This document shows, one piece after another, positions 60,501-64,000 of a stretch of 64,000 nucleotides of DNA. The notes beneath the pieces were generated by a model. The model was not told the DNA's origin and did no database searches. It saw only the letters and a program-made list of their open reading frames with translations. The first letter of the stretch is position 1, and each line of letters begins with the position of its first letter. The position numbers and the translations under genes were made by a program. Origin of the DNA: Phascolomyces articulosus (taxonomy: Eukaryota > Mucoromycota > Mucoromycetes > Mucorales > Lichtheimiaceae); contig JAIXMP010000038.1 in the NCBI GenBank assembly GCA_025677815.1, forward strand, positions 124,001 to 188,000. The letters run 5' to 3'.

Positions 60501-61139
60501 GAGAGGATAGTTGTTGGTATCAAAGATAACTTCATTGTCAACCTTACGGATAACTTGAAAACCAAATGGATTGTCGGTATACTTGAAATCGTAATTGGTC
60601 TTCTTTGCAGGCTTTCGAAGCTTAGGACGTTCTAATCCAAAAGCCGTATCAGGAACAGGGATTTGCTTTGCAGCCTTGTCTGCAATCTACCGTTTGTAAT
60701 ACCGTAATGATAAACATTACATTGTTATTATGTTATACTACGCGTAAATAATGATTATATAAACCCAACAATACCTTGACGTGAAGACGATCAGATGTTT
60801 CAAAGTCAACATTTACGACCAAGTCATTAATGGTTTTACCATATAAATCAACACCATCGCCGCTATTTAATTCTAATGGAAATTCAAGACCAGTCTTGGT
60901 TCTATGGGGTTTTCCTTTGATGGCATAACCTGGTGCAGAAGAGGATACATCTAAAAGTATTAAATAATATTAGCAACTTCTATTACTTTCTGTTTCATAC
61001 CATTATCGTTCGTCTTATCCAATGTCCAGTATATGGTCACTTTGCAATAAAAAGTAAGGAATTGATACATGCCATAGTTTTGAGCAAGAGCTCCAGAGAG
61101 ATAGAAGGCAGCAACTGCCACCAAAATATGAGACTTCAT
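57549..61139 (-). CDS. GH31 alpha-glucosidase, secreted
   Basis: Exo-acting alpha-glucosidase/maltase releasing glucose from starch-derived oligosaccharides outside the cell or in the secretory path. Eleven exons (minus): 61139-61073, 60950-60775, 60686-60396, 60293-60256, 60159-60145 (15 nt), 60058-59838, 59724-59626, 59538-58865, 58776-58705, 58603-58268, 58178-57549; 872 aa. The signal peptide is MKSHILVAVAAFYLSGALA. The N-terminal beta domain includes RLHVKIAD and YGIGEVTAPFRRN. The GH31 barrel has WMLGWNHCRYG, ETIWVDIDYMD, the nucleophile Asp in GLWIDMNEPASF, the acid/base Asp in GHWTGDNHSSW, then FQMFGVSYSGADVCGF and RYALLPYYYTLFEE. The C-terminal beta domains end GRFTVKFN. Intron 1 needs a GC donor to stay in frame; exon 5 supplies FYEN. 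GC-rich upstream motifs suggest carbon regulation. Confidence 0.94.
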
Positions 61140-61344
61140 TCTTTTGATGGTAATTAAGACAACGAATGAAGAAAAAAAAGGTAAAGACGTTTTGCGACTT
61201 TATATTTATATTCCCAAAAAAACCCTTAAACTTTGTTTTTTTTTTTTTTTATTAGGCAAACGGTATAAAATTCCGTCCTGATTTTTTCCACAGGCACAGC
61301 CTCTAAGAAACATATTATATGGACAAGGTATCCAAATCAATTTC

Positions 61345-61440
61345 CTCCCCGCAAAATGAAGGCGATCTGTGCTAAGATGGGGTAAGATTTGTCACACCAG
61401 CTAATCGGGTCCCGTCGATCCCGTCTGGTACCGCGGTAGT
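61345..61440. promoter_or_regulatory. GC-rich promoter patch upstream of alpha-glucosidase
   Basis: About 210-300 bp upstream of the start codon in AT-rich DNA. It contains CCCCGC (61347-61352, fitting the CreA/Mig1 consensus SYGGRG on the other strand), CGGGTCCCG (61406-61414, inverted CGG triplets as bound by Zn2Cys6 factors) and the palindrome ACCGCGGT (61430-61437). Sites this short can arise by chance, but the clustering and GC contrast make a carbon-responsive element plausible. Confidence 0.3.
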
Positions 61441-64000
61441 ATAATAGTCATCAGAAATCACCACTTCTTTTCTTACGACTTCACTGCAAAAAATGTGTGG
61501 GTGTTTTTTTCTTTAAATGAGAAAATAATAATTTTGATATTATAAAAAAGAAATACCACGTTGTTGTTAAGATTCTTCGCCTGAATATGGTGTAGCATGG
61601 CAAATTGTTGTTTTTTTAAAAGTATAATTTTGTTACTTGGATATATACCTTAATTTTTCTCCTCTAATAATATGAGAATTATAAGTCAAATTATCATTCA
61701 GAACCAATCCAAATATTTACTCCCTTGAATGAGGGAAATCCCGGTATACTTTATCCAACACCACTTTCCGACAATTCGGATGGAAAATAAGAACGGTAAT
61801 ATAGTGGTTTTAATAGCGGTAAAGGGGCACTGAGTTATATAATATACAAAAAGGTAAATTCTAAAAAAATTTTAAAGGGATTCAGCTCTCATCCCGTCTT
61901 CTGTGATTTCTTATTCTTTGCTTTGCTCTTTTTTACACCTTGGTCAAAGTGAGAAAGTCGTTTTGTTCTGTGTATGACGTTGTACTTCCTTTACCCAACA
62001 GCAGATTTATTCTTCGTGTAATTGTTACACAGACTTTTGTGAATTTTGATTTAGAAGCTCTCACACACTTATAATACAAGTAATATGATCATAGCAACAG
62101 GTTTTTGTTTACTTTACCATGTCTACTAACATTGATTAGTACCAAGGATTACATGTTAAAGAAAATGGAAGGTTCAATATGAATTTACTAAATGGTAACA
62201 ATATATAATTGTTTTAATACTTTAGTCATGCAATATTCAATAATGATCTTATACAACAGTATGTTCCTTGTCTCATTGATGTGTATTTAGCCACGTGAAT
62301 ACCTTTTTTTTTTATGGAAACGATTTACACCAAAATTAATTTTCTTGTACTCATGTCGTATGTGAATCGACCACCGTTGTTACCTCAGCACATAGTGGTT
62401 GATAGAATGCATCTATTTACTTTGATGATTATCTTTGATGGAATAGAAAGAACGGATCAAATCCACTGCCACCATGATATTTATGATATTTTTAATTCTG
62501 TGGTGTGATGTATGAGAAAATGAAGGTACCAGTGTTTGATACTGTGTATGTAATGTAAAGTGAAGAATTGCAACACAAATTCCTTATTTTTTCACTACAA
62601 TCTCCCAGTCCCAAAAGACTTTTCTATTCCAGTCTTTTCAGTCTTGAAGCGTAGTATTATTCTATTGAATGTGTACAACAGAAAAATAAACACCATTTGG
62701 TTAATTTCGATTTGTGCGCATGAGCTACTGAACATGAACAATTACCATGACTTTATCACTATTCCTTTATTTTTGCTATTAGCAGTTCAAGTTTATTTTC
62801 GCAAAACAATATGTATATAAAACAAGAACAGTGCAAATATTTTATATTACAGAAACCTGGGCATAATCACTACAAGTAAATAAATGCAACAACATGAAAT
62901 CTGTATTTACATTTGGATTTTCGGAATAGACTAACTCAACAAAGGCAAGGAGAGGTGGTATGATCAACGAATAAAAAAAACATTTGCACCTGTGAGCTTT
63001 TGGGAAACACGCGAAACATCGGTCAAATATAACAGAAAGCACCATCCTAACTTTATTTATTTCCTATTTCATCAGTACGTCATAACGATTTCGTTAATAC
63101 CTGGGTCCCAGCATCATCAAGTAAAAAAATGGGGCAGGTTTTTATTATTACGTATGGCCTGATACGTAAAAAAAAAAGAAAAGAATCCTAACATAAATAT
63201 TCCAAACAATTGTTGTATAAGAAAGTACAGCGCATACATTATAAAATTATCTGTTGTATGTGTGCTGCTGACAATGCAGCAAGCAATAGAAGAACCCTTA
63301 TTATTTTAGTACGTAATCTCTATCAGCGACCCTTATAATAGAAAAATTGACACTAAATGTTTAGTTTCGCATTTCTGAAGACCGATCTTAGTTTATAAAG
63401 TAATAAAGATGATTTTATATATAAGCTAATCCTTTTGAAACTATCCAATGGACCCTAGGGTATCATCAACACCCCTAATTACAAACTGTCAACATGACAC
63501 GCTATAACTTTTGAAGCTAAAGTGTTTATCTAATGATATGTTTCTATGTCATGAGGTGATATATAATATATTTATTTAAATGACGATGAGATAAAAAAAA
63601 AAGGAGCATACCCAGATTTGTATACAAACAAAACTTAGATATCCATGGTAGCATTGAAAATAGAGTGTACCGCGAGGTATTATACGTGTACTCGAACAAA
63701 CATTTTACATGGATACATCGCATCATAATAGTCACCGCTAGTAAGACAGTCTCTCATGATCAATAAGAACTCAGTACTACTATGATTAATAATGATACTT
63801 TATCAGAATTTATGTAACAACCAGTTCCATGGTATGGATATACTGGTATCGATCATATAAAAACCCAATGTGGGCCACCCAATTCGGTTCCTTTTTTTTC
63901 AGCATACCGTTTTAACTTTACGTATCACCAAATTATTTTACACCATAATGTAATTCCTCCACTGCGGAAACTAGCTGAAAAACCATAATAAGAAATTCTT
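61441..64000. other. Gene-poor right end of window
   Basis: AT-rich DNA with short unconnected frames (62314-62508 plus, 62560-62820 plus, 63045-62842 minus, 63735-63544 minus) that show no recognisable domain, splice structure or composition shift. A gene extending in from beyond 64000 cannot be excluded. Confidence 0.4.

Overview
The window is a piece of nuclear genome from a filamentous fungus, most likely an early-diverging one of the Mucoromycota (Mucorales type). Visible support: AT-rich intergenic DNA full of poly-A/T and (TA)n tracts, many short GT-AG introns (about 50-130 bp), a GH46 chitosanase beside GH18 chitin-degrading capacity, and genes missing from ordinary yeasts but kept in animals and early fungi (a UBE2S-type E2 and a Gemin7-like SMN-complex protein). 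No bacterial, viral or CRISPR features were seen. Splice sites were assigned by hand from frame continuity and GT/AG (or GC/AG) signals; no transcript data were available.

Layout. 1-1737: 3' part of an Enhancer-of-polycomb (EPL1) gene (+). 2158-4520: modular GH18 chitinase (-). 4521-8295: gene-poor, with a decayed ORF cluster (6714-7210) and a GC-richer stem-loop island (about 7655-7770). 8296-10321: F-box/leucine-rich-repeat-like protein (+). 10605-11870: a decayed NRPS-like adenylation-carrier-reductase gene (+). 12227-13409: proteasome alpha-4 (+). 13945-18722: glutamine-dependent carbamoyl-phosphate synthase of the Ura2/CAD type that stops before the DHOase/ATCase part (-). 19112-19456: Gemin7-like (-). 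22573-23998: Sfp1-like zinc-finger regulator (+) behind 3.1 kb of non-coding DNA. 24469-25011: small split metallothionein (-). 26604-28721: membrane-anchored SGNH/PC-esterase-like protein (-).

28722-31861 is gene-poor with one relic. 31862-35501: Mtr10/transportin-3 karyopherin (+). 36213-42866: intronless BRR2 helicase (+). 43262-45538: intronless trifunctional folate enzyme FOL1 (+). 46054-47489: GH46 chitosanase (-). 47970-49961: secreted cysteine-rich modular protein with W[FY]xQP repeats (-). 50265-51672: UBE2S-like E2 (+). 52127-54018: membrane-anchored beta-lactamase-fold serine hydrolase (-). 55704-57172: Myb/SANT-like (trihelix) protein (+). 57549-61139: secreted GH31 alpha-glucosidase (-). 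61140-64000: no gene recognised.

Themes. The genes are individually regulated eukaryotic units, not operons. RNA processing is represented by BRR2 (U5 snRNP), a Gemin7-like protein (Sm assembly) and Mtr10 (import of RNA-binding/SR-type proteins). Cell-wall and polysaccharide turnover is represented by GH18, GH46, GH31 and perhaps the cysteine-rich secreted protein and the SGNH-like protein. Nucleotide and one-carbon metabolism is represented by carbamoyl-phosphate synthase and FOL1. The most distinctive items are the cysteine-rich protein whose exon borders repeat at the same split Cys codon, the metallothionein with a possible 12-nt microexon, the truncated-architecture CPSase, and the decayed NRPS-like gene.
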